DNA of 64,000 nucleotides, taken from contig NZ_CP024081.1 of NCBI RefSeq assembly GCF_003033885.1, forward strand, positions 5,329,178-5,393,177, in the 5' to 3' direction. The notes under the pieces are model-generated. The model did not search any database. It saw only the letters and a list, made by a program, of their open reading frames with translations, and had not been told where the DNA came from. A program made the translations under genes and the position numbers. Positions 9,601 through 16,264 of the stretch are shown piece by piece (the stretch's first letter is position 1; the number at the start of each line of letters is the position of its first letter). Origin of the DNA: Pseudomonas rhizophila (lineage in GTDB: Bacteria; Pseudomonadota; Gammaproteobacteria; Pseudomonadales; Pseudomonadaceae).

Positions 9601-10109
9601 TTGAGATAACTCGCCGACTTGCGGTTGGCGTCGAGTTTGGGCAGGTTCGGCGACGCATCTGGGTAAGGGTTGGGCTTGAGCATTTCCCGAGCCCGCGCAT
9701 AACCGTCCTTGAGCAGCGTGTCGCAATGGTCACGCACCGCCTGCGGCCAGCGCGAGTCCTCGAACACACCGGGCTCCGGCTCCAGCGAAACGTTGGCGTT
9801 GATCAGCGAAGTGCCGCCCAGGCCGCAACCGACCACCACGTTCTGCTGGGCGTTGACGTGCAGGTCGAACAGTCCGGTGCGCGACCCGATGTGACCGTCC
9901 GGGTCATGCACCTGCAACTCTTCGGTGGCCGCAAGCATGGTGTTGGGGTATTCGCCGGGCTGGATCTCCCGGCCCCGCTCCAGCAGACAAACCTTGCGCC
10001 CAGCCCGGGACAGGCGTGACGCAGCAATGCCACCGCCGTAGCCGGAACCAATGACGATAACGTCGTAATGCTCCTTGATTTCGCTAATGGGGGTCGAGAT
10101 CCGTGTCAT
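6657..10109 (-). CDS. GMC oxidoreductase fused to alpha/beta hydrolase
   Basis: A 1150-residue fusion. The N-terminal part is a cholesterol-oxidase-like GMC flavoenzyme: FAD Rossmann motif VIGSGYGGGIAASR near residue 20 and the C-terminal SVHPLGGCVMG and VNPLLTISA signatures. A ferredoxin-like CxxCxxCxxxC motif (Cys201, 204, 207, 211) lies inside this domain. A middle region of about 250 residues has no domain I recognise. The C-terminal 320 residues form an alpha/beta hydrolase (VMLVHGLG oxyanion region, VHCYGA nucleophile elbow, GYGHID catalytic His). The elbow has Cys where Ser is usual. I start at the ATG at 10109, with GAGG eight bases upstream, rather than the TTG two codons earlier. 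It heads the operon with the dihaem cytochrome and phosphoesterase. Substrate unknown; a sterol, lactone or ester is plausible. Similar fusions are annotated in other proteobacteria. Confidence 0.88.
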   Translation of the reverse strand: MTRISTPISEIKEHYDVIVIGSGYGGGIAASRLSRAGRKVCLLERGREIQPGEYPNTMLAATEELQVHDPDGHIGSRTGLFDLHVNAQQNVVVGCGLGGTSLINANVSLEPEPGVFEDSRWPQAVRDHCDTLLKDGYARAREMLKPNPYPDASPNLPKLDANRKSASYLKQDAHFYKPPINVTFDKLPNNLNHVGVEQLPCNGCGDCVSGCNNKAKNTTLMNYLPDAWNHGAEIFCQAQVRHLERDGDGWIVHFQYLDSGRELFSAPTLFVRADIVVVSAGTLGSTEIMLRSRDKGLSMSSQLGENMSGNGDILGFGHNCDQTINGIGFGAHSAKELEPVGPCITSIIDMRTEGDWRSRMVIEEGSIPGALGRPMVPSMAAFAGMIGVPTDTGLGASLKYKAREAESFLRGPYYGALHNMQTYLIMSHDNGKGRMVLDNKDQLRIDWPGVGEQENVTLGNERLHQSTKALGGIWVENPIWTKLLKHSIVSVHPLGGCVMGEDATQGVVNHKGQVFSGASGTDVYPGLYVTDGAVIPTSLAVNPLLTISAVSERNMGLLAADRGWIIDYTLPSAPRKPVAAPTLGVQFTETMKGYFSTAFTQPQGTDLSLYEAAAKRGKADNSPIEFTLTITAADLNRLIKEPEHAATLVGTLDAPMLSPKPLVASNGVFNLFEQYQEQVDVRHMNYDMKLTAEDGSDYYFSAFKTVPEDNGVLNIWHDTSTLYVTLYRGPDKSGEVIGSGVMHILPADFAKQMTTMKVLNARNERERVEALARFGKFFAGILWESYGGVFAGDVYFNPDAPPRSKRPLDAPAPTVHFFQTEDNVELRLTRYQAGSKGPVMLVHGLGVGSNIFSTDTIQTNLLEYLCKHEYDVWLLDLRVSILLPASKHEWNGDQVAQYDFKAAIEQIQQATLARDVQCVVHCYGATTFFMSMLAGLQGVRSVVCSQIAADTVVATATGLKAGLHLPGMLDAIGIKSLTAYADTKESWFNKLYDKALNGYARIEAQGYCTNPVCHRITFMYASLYRHDTLNETLHDNLHELFGESNIQTFEHLALIVRKGHLVDFKGNDVYMPHFDRLKLPICFISGAENQCYLPQSTLKTYERLCDMHGPQLFSRHEVPGYGHIDCIFGKDAVVDVYPIILEHLEKTALG

Positions 10110-10249
10110 GTTCAAGTCCTCTCAGGCAGATGGGGCAACTCTGCGGTTGCCTGCAAATCGACAGGCGCACGAACGCCTGGCCACTATCCCGTACGGGTTG
10201 GAGCGGCAGTCAACGGTGTTACAGGGGAAACTCAGGGCTCAACGAGGCG

Positions 10250-10384
10250 CTATAGACGCGCACGCTGATTGGTGGCACGACGACGTCTGCGTTTGGGTAA
10301 CCGGGTGGGAGGGGTCGGAGTACAGGTCGGAGTACAGGTCGCAGCCGAGATCGGGTACCAGCAGGGGGGCTTGCTATCCATCAT
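10250..10384 (-). CDS. Possible small basic protein (44 aa)
   Basis: A 44-residue open frame starting MMDSKPPCWYP, with GGGAG about six bases before the ATG at 10384. It contains two tandem four-residue units (TCTP, TCTP), encoded by a 12-bp direct repeat that keeps the frame, and ends in a strongly basic stretch with five consecutive arginines. No family recognised. It sits just upstream of the GMC fusion gene on the same strand. The good ribosome-binding site and frame-preserving repeat favour it being real, but the length makes this uncertain. Confidence 0.3.
   Translation of the reverse strand: MMDSKPPCWYPISAATCTPTCTPTPPTRLPKRRRRRATNQRARL
10313..10341. repeat. 12-bp tandem repeat
   Basis: Two full copies and a partial third copy of ggtcggagtaca lie in tandem inside the possible 44-residue reading frame. 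A unit length divisible by three leaves that frame intact. Confidence 0.8.
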
Positions 10385-10403
10385 GCGTTCTCCCTGAACC
10401 AGA

Positions 10404-11082
10404 TGTGGATAAAGTGGCGGTGTCCTTGTGCCATGAGTGAAGACAGCTGCCAGGGCCACGTCAAGGTGGATCCTTAGAACTGTATGAAATTTGATCTATA
10501 GCGTCTGGGCCTATACCCGCCGTGGCTCTTACGCTTTCGCAAACAAGTTATCCACATGTCCACCCACAGCTAATGGGGACAAGTGCGTCATTGCGACTGA
10601 TTTTTTTAAGTAAAAGCTAAAGAAAAACCGTGACTTATGAACAAAGAGCGTTTCCTTTCCATATAGGTCAAAAACTGATCAACCACCTGAAAGCCTTGTC
10701 TAGCGTGGCTTCTGGAGGAGAGCGAACACCTTATCCACAGAAGCGCCAACAGTGTTTGGGGGTAATTCTGACGGTTCTGTGGAAAACCGCGACTATGGCC
10801 GGTAAATCGAGGTTTTAGCGGAATTTTTCGGATAAAAATGATGAATTGATCATTTTATGATCAACCCCATGAAAGCCCCGTTCCGTATGGCCTGTAGAGG
10901 GTAGCGAACATCTTATCCACAGAAGCGCCAACAGAGATTGGGGGCAAGTAGCGTCCTGCGCTCACGCTTATTCACAAACAAAATCGAGGAAAAACCGTGA
11001 GTTAGGCTGGTTGTTTTTTAAGCGCAGGCTTGGGGAGCTTGATCTGCGTGGGGTGTGGCGAGGGGCGAACAGGTTATCCACA
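10404..11082. other. DnaA-box cluster in a periodic non-coding array
   Basis: This gene-free stretch holds perfect 9-mer DnaA boxes TTATCCACA at 10548, 10731, 10913 and 11074 (plus strand) and 10404 (minus strand), plus consensus variants TTTTCCACA (minus, 10778) and TTATTCACA (10968). The plus-strand boxes lie 183, 182 and 161 bp apart because each is embedded in a degenerate repeated unit sharing ttatccacagaagcgcc, a gaaaaaccgtga block and a gcgaaca block before the box. An AT-rich segment with the palindrome ttgatcattttatgatcaa lies at 10845-10863. A sixth perfect box lies at 11978 in a displaced copy. This resembles DnaA-binding loci such as E. coli datA. It is not beside dnaA or rpmH, so I do not call it oriC. 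Function is inferred only from the motif. Confidence 0.6.
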
Positions 11083-11213
11083 GAGGCGCGCACAGGGATT
11101 GTGGGTAAACCTCAGCCCCTTGTGGGAGCGAGCCTGCTCGCGATAAGGCCATGCCAGTCAACATGGAGGTGAATGGAAGACCGCTATCGCGAGCAGGCTC
11201 GCTCCCACAAGGG
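11009..11213. repeat. Direct duplicate, left copy (DnaA box plus REPIN)
   Basis: About 200 bp here recur at 11916-12116 on the other side of the acetyltransferase gene. From the DnaA box at 11074 to the end of the REPIN (11121-11209) the two copies are nearly identical, including the REPIN loop. It continues the upstream DnaA-box array. Confidence 0.88.
11121..11209. repeat. REPIN
   Basis: Paired arms in opposite orientation, tgtgggagcgagcctgctcg and its complement, around a loop shared almost exactly with the REPIN at 12024. Confidence 0.93.
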
Positions 11214-11237
11214 TGTCTGGTGAGGCCGTCGTAATGG

Positions 11238-11804
11238 TTAAGGCCGATGCATCAAATACGCCTCCCCCGTCACCCGAATCAGCGGATGCGGGACGACCTG
11301 GCAGGTTTTGACGATGCCAAAACCGTGGCGCTCATAAAAGCGCCGGGCGCCGGTGTTCGCTGCGTAGTCGATCAAACTGAGGCCTTTGAGCGCCAGTTGA
11401 TCGGCACGTTGTTGCGCTCGCTCGAGAAAGCGCACGCCGAGCCCCTTGTTACGCCACCCTTCATGCAGGGCCAGGCTCGATATATAGAGGGTATCGGGGA
11501 CTTCCATGTCGGCGTAGGGCGCCAGGATCGGATCAGTGACGGGAGTCGCCAGCGGATCCTCACGCGTCACGTAACAATGCATCATGCCGATGACCTGTCC
11601 GCCGGCTTCTGCAATAAGGCAGTTCTGGTAGGAAAAATCGACATCCTCACGGGCATAGCGAGCAGCCCCTACCTCCAGCAGATCCTGCCCGGGCTCCGCC
11701 AGCTGGCTCCAGATGTAATCCGACGCGCCCTCTGAGGAAATCCGGAACAGACGAGCGATCTCCCGTGTATCCGTGGGCAACGCCGGACGAAATTCAACTT
11801 CCAT
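11238..11804 (-). CDS. GNAT family N-acetyltransferase
   Basis: Predicted acetyl-CoA-dependent N-acetyltransferase of 188 residues, substrate unknown. The acetyl-CoA-binding segment is seen as SLALHEGWRNKGLGVRFLER, followed by a C-terminal NTGARRFYERHGF, typical of the GNAT fold. I start at the ATG at 11804 because GGAG lies eight bases before it; the upstream TTG at 11828 has no ribosome-binding site. The gene stands alone and is bracketed by two near-identical 200-bp repeats (11009-11213 and 11916-12116), so it may have been captured within, or dropped into, the repeat array. Confidence 0.87.
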   Translation of the reverse strand: MEVEFRPALPTDTREIARLFRISSEGASDYIWSQLAEPGQDLLEVGAARYAREDVDFSYQNCLIAEAGGQVIGMMHCYVTREDPLATPVTDPILAPYADMEVPDTLYISSLALHEGWRNKGLGVRFLERAQQRADQLALKGLSLIDYAANTGARRFYERHGFGIVKTCQVVPHPLIRVTGEAYLMHRP

Positions 11805-11915
11805 TGATGTGGCTCCATTAGCTATCAAACAGCTTTTTTTAGGCGCAGGTTTGAGTCACGACAACATGCCAGGGCAGCGGTTTTATGGCTGGATGTTGCA
11901 GCGGGGCAGATTGGA

Positions 11916-12116
11916 CGTTTTTTGAGCGAAGGCTTGAAAGGCCTGATTTGCGCGGTGTCTGGATAGGATCGAACAGGTTATCCACAGAGGCGCGCACAGG
12001 GATTGTGGGTAAACCTCAGCCCTTGTGGGAGAGAGCCTGCTCGCGATGGGGCCATGTCAGTCAACCTGGAGGTGAATGGAAGACCGCTATCGCGAGCAGG
12101 CTCGCTCCCACAAGGG
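11916..12116. repeat. Direct duplicate, right copy (DnaA box plus REPIN)
   Basis: Second copy of the 11009-11213 segment. It contains the DnaA box TTATCCACA at 11978-11986 and the REPIN at 12024-12112. Divergence rises toward the 5' end, so only the inner 140 bp is nearly identical. Confidence 0.88.
12024..12112. repeat. REPIN
   Basis: Paired REP arms; the left arm has one change (gggagagagcc). Loop nearly identical to that of the REPIN at 11121. Confidence 0.93.
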
Positions 12117-12133
12117 ACAAGGTGAGCCTGGAT

Positions 12134-12904
12134 TTAACGAACCACCCCTTCCTCAATCAGCAGCTTGAGAATCGCCTCGGCGCCCGCCTCCGGGCTCACG
12201 CCTTTGAGCACCTGCCCACCTCCGCCGCTGGCCTTGGCCGTGGCGGCTTTCATGCGGTCGGCGCCGCTCTTGGCCTTGATCACTTTCAGGCGTTTGGGCC
12301 GTGGTTTGGCCGGTTGCAGGGTCGCCACCGCCAACAGGGCGTCGTCGATCACCTCGACTTCTTCAGCGTGCAACGCCCCGCGTCGGGCCGGGCCGTAGGC
12401 GCTTTGCCGGGGTTTGGGGGCCGCGTTATCCACCGTGGCGAGGAACGGCAGGCGCACTTTGAGACGTCGCCGCTGGCCGCGGGGCAAGGCTTGCAGCACC
12501 AAGGCTACGCCACTGTCGATGGATTCGACCTGGGCCAACCCCACCACCAGCGGCCAGCCGAGATTTTCTGCCAGCAGGAACGGCAACATGCCGGAACCCT
12601 CGCCGGTTTCCGCCTGACTGCCGGTGAGCACCACTTGGGCTCCCGCGTCACGCAGATAGTCGGTCAGGGCCGGCAGTGCGTCGGCGCCTGCGGGGTTATC
12701 CAGTACGTAGAGTTCGTCCAGACCCATGCCCAGATAGGCGCGCAGGGCCGGTTCAGCCACGTCGCCTGCGTGCAGCACTTGCAGGTCGTTGCCAGCCAGT
12801 TGCAGGCCCAGTTCCACGGCCCGCGCATCCTGCTCGGCGCGCCGGGGCCGACCGGAAGTGGGGTGGGCGCCGATGGACACCAGGCTGATCACTTGAGTAC
12901 TCAT
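12134..12904 (-). CDS. etfB: Electron transfer flavoprotein beta subunit
   Basis: Beta subunit of a dedicated electron-transfer flavoprotein thought to accept electrons from dimethylglycine demethylation (DgcAB). The 256-residue protein has the ETF beta fold, with GSQAETGEGSGMLPFLLAE in the nucleotide-binding region. The ATG at 12904 is preceded by AAGGA at seven bases. It is the last gene of the leftward operon, 15 bp after etfA. The pair differs from the housekeeping EtfAB and is known to be conserved beside dgcB in pseudomonads. Confidence 0.88.
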   Translation of the reverse strand: MSTQVISLVSIGAHPTSGRPRRAEQDARAVELGLQLAGNDLQVLHAGDVAEPALRAYLGMGLDELYVLDNPAGADALPALTDYLRDAGAQVVLTGSQAETGEGSGMLPFLLAENLGWPLVVGLAQVESIDSGVALVLQALPRGQRRRLKVRLPFLATVDNAAPKPRQSAYGPARRGALHAEEVEVIDDALLAVATLQPAKPRPKRLKVIKAKSGADRMKAATAKASGGGGQVLKGVSPEAGAEAILKLLIEEGVVR

Positions 12905-12919
12905 GGTTGAATCCTTAGC

Positions 12920-14140
12920 TTAAGCCGCATCGCGCTTGGCTTCGTTGCGGTACGCCTCTACCGCCGCGATCAAGGCCTGGAGAATCGCCGCGCTGTCGCC
13001 AATCACCGACAGGTCTGCCCGTTTGATCATGTCGCAGCCCGGATCGAGGTTGATCGCCACCACCTTGTCGCAGGCGCCGATGCCCTGCAGGTGCTGGATA
13101 GCCCCGGAAATCCCCACCGCGACGTAGACCCGCGCCGTAACCCAGGTGCCGGACGCGCCAACCTGGCGATCCCGCGCCATGAAGCCATCGTCCACCGCTA
13201 CCCGCGAAGCACCCTCGGTGGCGCCCAGGGCCGCAGCGGTCTGGTGGAACAGCGCCCAGTCCTTGACCCCGTTGCCGCCGGAAAAAATGAATTCGGCTTC
13301 GGCCATCGGAATCGCGCCCGGGTCCACCGCCACCGCGCCCAGGTCTTCGATGCGCGACAAGCTGCGGGCCACGCCTGTGGATAACTCCACCGGCAAGGCT
13401 TCGTGGCGGGTTTCGCTGACCGGTTCGGCGCATTCGGCCGCGGCCAGGATCAACCGCGCCAAAGGCCGCGCCAGGTCTTGCAGGCCGGCACCGGCCCGAC
13501 CGATGCACTCCTCACCCTTGACCTGCCAGACCCGCGTGGCCGGGCGCTCGCCCAGGGCTGCGGCAAACCGCCGGCCCAGTTCGCCGCCACCGGTGCGGCT
13601 GTCAGGCAGCAGCCAATGGCGTGGGTTGAATTGGTTATCCACAGCCCGCAGGCCCTGGACTCGCTGTTCCGGTGCATAACCGCTGAACGCATCGCCTTCC
13701 AATACCAGCAAGCGGTCGACACCGGCCGTGGCAAAGGTGCTTTCCTTGTGCTCACCGAAGACCACTGCCAGCACCGCGCCGCCGGTACCGGCCAATTGAT
13801 GGGCCAGGCCCAGCAGATCGCGGTCGTGACTGCTGAGACGACCGCCCACCATGTCCGGCACCACGCAGATATAAAACGCCGGTTGCGGCACCTGATGCAG
13901 CGGCAATTGCACTTCAGTTGCCGCAGTGCGCTTGGTCGCGCCGCCCTGCTGGGCGCCGCTGCGGTCGATACGCTTGATGCCGTTGGGGCCGATGAATCCG
14001 ACACCATGAACGTTCTTGCGGATGACACCGTTGGGACCCATCCAGCTGTGCTGGACCGGTTGCATGGCCGCGTGCAGTGGGTGCAGGCGGTTACGGGCGA
14101 TCCACTCGGCGCGAGGGTCGCGGCGGATGATGTCGCTCAT
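12920..14140 (-). CDS. etfA: Electron transfer flavoprotein alpha subunit
   Basis: Alpha subunit of the catabolism-linked ETF, with FAD bound in the C-terminal half. The 406-residue chain is longer than a housekeeping EtfA of about 310 because of an N-terminal extension rich in basic residues. The C-terminal part shows the FAD-binding pattern (VAVDDGFMARDRQVGASG, then VAINLDPGCDMIKRADLSVIGD). Start and upstream stop overlap as TAATG with dgcB, and GGAGGTGC lies just before the ATG, indicating translational coupling. Two perfect DnaA-box 9-mers (13376 and 13635) fall inside the coding sequence; their meaning is unknown. Confidence 0.9.
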   Translation of the reverse strand: MSDIIRRDPRAEWIARNRLHPLHAAMQPVQHSWMGPNGVIRKNVHGVGFIGPNGIKRIDRSGAQQGGATKRTAATEVQLPLHQVPQPAFYICVVPDMVGGRLSSHDRDLLGLAHQLAGTGGAVLAVVFGEHKESTFATAGVDRLLVLEGDAFSGYAPEQRVQGLRAVDNQFNPRHWLLPDSRTGGGELGRRFAAALGERPATRVWQVKGEECIGRAGAGLQDLARPLARLILAAAECAEPVSETRHEALPVELSTGVARSLSRIEDLGAVAVDPGAIPMAEAEFIFSGGNGVKDWALFHQTAAALGATEGASRVAVDDGFMARDRQVGASGTWVTARVYVAVGISGAIQHLQGIGACDKVVAINLDPGCDMIKRADLSVIGDSAAILQALIAAVEAYRNEAKRDAA

Positions 14141-16104
14141 TAATGCACCTCCGCAGGTTCACGTTTGGCCGGAGCCGCTGGTTTGTTCGCAACCGCGTCT
14201 TCGAGCAGAGCGTCGGCCACCAGTTCAGCGATGTCCTTGATCATCGGGCGTGGCTCAACCACACCCTCAAGCATCGCGGTGCACTGTGGACAACCCACTG
14301 CCACCAGTTCGGCGCCGGTTTCGCGGATGTCTTCCATGCGCATATCGGGGATACGCTGCTTGCCCGGAATGTCAGTGATCGGCGCGCCGCCGCCACCGCC
14401 GCAGCAACGGGAGCGGAAACCGGAACGCTGCATCTCCTTGATCTCGATGCCCAGCGCACGCAGCACCTGGCGTGGCGCCTCGTATTCGCCGTTGTAACGG
14501 CCCAGGTAGCAGGGGTCGTGATAGGTCACGCTGTCGCCCTTGTGCTGGCCGAGGTTCAGGGCGCCGGCCTCGATGACTTCTGCCAGGTAAGTGCTGTGGT
14601 GCTGCACCCGGTAGTTGCCATCGAAGGCGCCGTATTCGTTTTTCAGTACGTGGAAGCTGTGGGGGTCGCAGGTGACGATCCGGTTGAAGCTGTATTTGCC
14701 CAGGGTCTGGATGTTGCGCTTGGCCAACAGCTGGAAGGTCGCTTCATCACCCAGGCGCCGGGCCACATCGCCGCTGTCGCGCTCTTCGAGACCGAGCACG
14801 GCAAAGTCGATGTTCGCCGCCTTGAGGACTTTGACGAAGGCGCGCAAGGTGCGCTGGTTGCGCATGTCGAAGGCACCGTCGCCGACCCAGAACAGCACGT
14901 CGGTGGACTTCACCTCGCTGAGCAGGTTCAGGTTCAGGTCCGCCGCCCAGTTCATCCGCCCGCCCGGGGCGAAGCCGCCAGGGTTGTCGGTGGCGATGAG
15001 ATTTTCCAGTACTTCAGCGCCCTTGTTCGGCGTGGCGCCTTTCTCCAGGGTCAGGTGACGACGCATGTCGACGATGGCATCGACGTGCTCGATCATCATC
15101 GGGCATTCCTCAACGCACGCCCGGCAAGTGGTGCAGGACCACAGCGTCTCGGCGTCCACTAGGCCGTTGACGATTGGCTGGTGTGGATTGCCGCTGTGTT
15201 CGCCCACCGGTTTACCCCTGCCGTCAAGGGATGGGTAGGGGCTGCCGGCGAATTTCGCATCGGTGCCGCCGGCCAGGCCGACGACCATGTCCTGGATGAG
15301 TTTTTTCGGGTTCAGCGGCTGGCCGGCGGCAAAGGCCGGGCACGCGGCTTCGCACTTGCCGCACTGCACGCAAGCGTCGAAACCGAGCAACTGGTTCCAG
15401 GTGAAATCCTTGGGTTTCTCAACGCCCAACGGTGCCGCGGGGTCGTTCAGGTCCAAAGGTTTGAGACCGGTTGAGCGGCCGCCACCAAAGCGTTCGGCGC
15501 GGCGGTGCCAGGCCAGGTGCAGGGCCCCGGCAAAGGCATGTTTCATCGGCCCACCCCAGGTCATGCCGAAGAACATTTCCGACACACCCCAAAGCACGCC
15601 CAGGCCCAACAGCGCCACCAACACCCAGCCCCCGAAGTCGGCCGGCAAGATCCCGGCGACCGGCAAGGTCACCAGGAAAAAACTGATGGAAAACGCAAAC
15701 AGGCTCTTGGGCAAGCGCATCCACGGGCCTTTGGACAGCCGTGACGGTGGATTGCGACGACGCAGGGCAATGAAGATCGCGCCGCTGAACATCAGCAGCG
15801 TGGCGAACAGCAAGGCATAGCCCAGAATGCGGTTCTGCAGGCCGAAACCATGCACCAGAATCGCCAGCAGCGCCGCCAGGACAAATCCGCCCGCTGTGGC
15901 GACGTGGGTGTTGGCGATGTATTTGTCCCGCGCCACCACATGGTGCAAATCTACCATGTAGCGCTTGGGCATGGCGAAAAGGCCACCGATCAGGTCGACC
16001 TTGGACGGTCGCCCCCGGCGCCACATGTTCACCCGCCGCAAAGCGCCAAGGACCGCAAGGCCCAGGGCAGCGAACAGCAGGATGGGAAGAAGGGTGTTCA
16101 GCAT
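14140..16104 (-). CDS. dgcB: Dimethylglycine catabolism Fe-S protein DgcB
   Basis: Membrane-bound iron-sulfur protein needed with DgcA to convert dimethylglycine to sarcosine. The 654 residues start with several transmembrane helices within the first 190, followed by two 4Fe-4S motifs (CVQCGKCEAACP and CTTCRACVEECP), then two CCG-type domains (DPCYLGRYN, RCCGGGGG, VGCPQC). This architecture resembles heterodisulfide-reductase-type subunits that pass electrons to quinone. The start at 16104 has GGGAG at seven bases. A REPIN separates it from dgcA upstream; etfA overlaps its stop by one base. Confidence 0.93.
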   Translation of the reverse strand: MLNTLLPILLFAALGLAVLGALRRVNMWRRGRPSKVDLIGGLFAMPKRYMVDLHHVVARDKYIANTHVATAGGFVLAALLAILVHGFGLQNRILGYALLFATLLMFSGAIFIALRRRNPPSRLSKGPWMRLPKSLFAFSISFFLVTLPVAGILPADFGGWVLVALLGLGVLWGVSEMFFGMTWGGPMKHAFAGALHLAWHRRAERFGGGRSTGLKPLDLNDPAAPLGVEKPKDFTWNQLLGFDACVQCGKCEAACPAFAAGQPLNPKKLIQDMVVGLAGGTDAKFAGSPYPSLDGRGKPVGEHSGNPHQPIVNGLVDAETLWSCTTCRACVEECPMMIEHVDAIVDMRRHLTLEKGATPNKGAEVLENLIATDNPGGFAPGGRMNWAADLNLNLLSEVKSTDVLFWVGDGAFDMRNQRTLRAFVKVLKAANIDFAVLGLEERDSGDVARRLGDEATFQLLAKRNIQTLGKYSFNRIVTCDPHSFHVLKNEYGAFDGNYRVQHHSTYLAEVIEAGALNLGQHKGDSVTYHDPCYLGRYNGEYEAPRQVLRALGIEIKEMQRSGFRSRCCGGGGGAPITDIPGKQRIPDMRMEDIRETGAELVAVGCPQCTAMLEGVVEPRPMIKDIAELVADALLEDAVANKPAAPAKREPAEVH

Positions 16105-16159
16105 GGTGAAGCTCCCAAAGACCTCAGGTCTTGCAGGTCGAGATGCCTTACTCGGTTCC

Positions 16160-16247
16160 TGTGGGAGCGAGCCTGCTCGCGATTCAGGCGCCGCGGTGCC
16201 TCAGGCAGACCGCGTTATCGTTCATCGCGAGCAGGCTCGCTCCCACA
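16160..16247. repeat. REPIN between dgcA and dgcB
   Basis: Paired REP arms inside the dgc operon, in the 160-bp gap between dgcA and dgcB. It could act as an mRNA stability element that sets different levels of the two products. Confidence 0.93.
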
Positions 16248-16264
16248 GGGCTATGTGCAAGCCG

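Noticed and set aside
10404..11107. Chromosomal origin oriC
   Set aside because: DnaA boxes are present, but dnaA, rpmH, rnpA and gidA are not, and the local genes are catabolic. A secondary DnaA-binding locus is a better reading.
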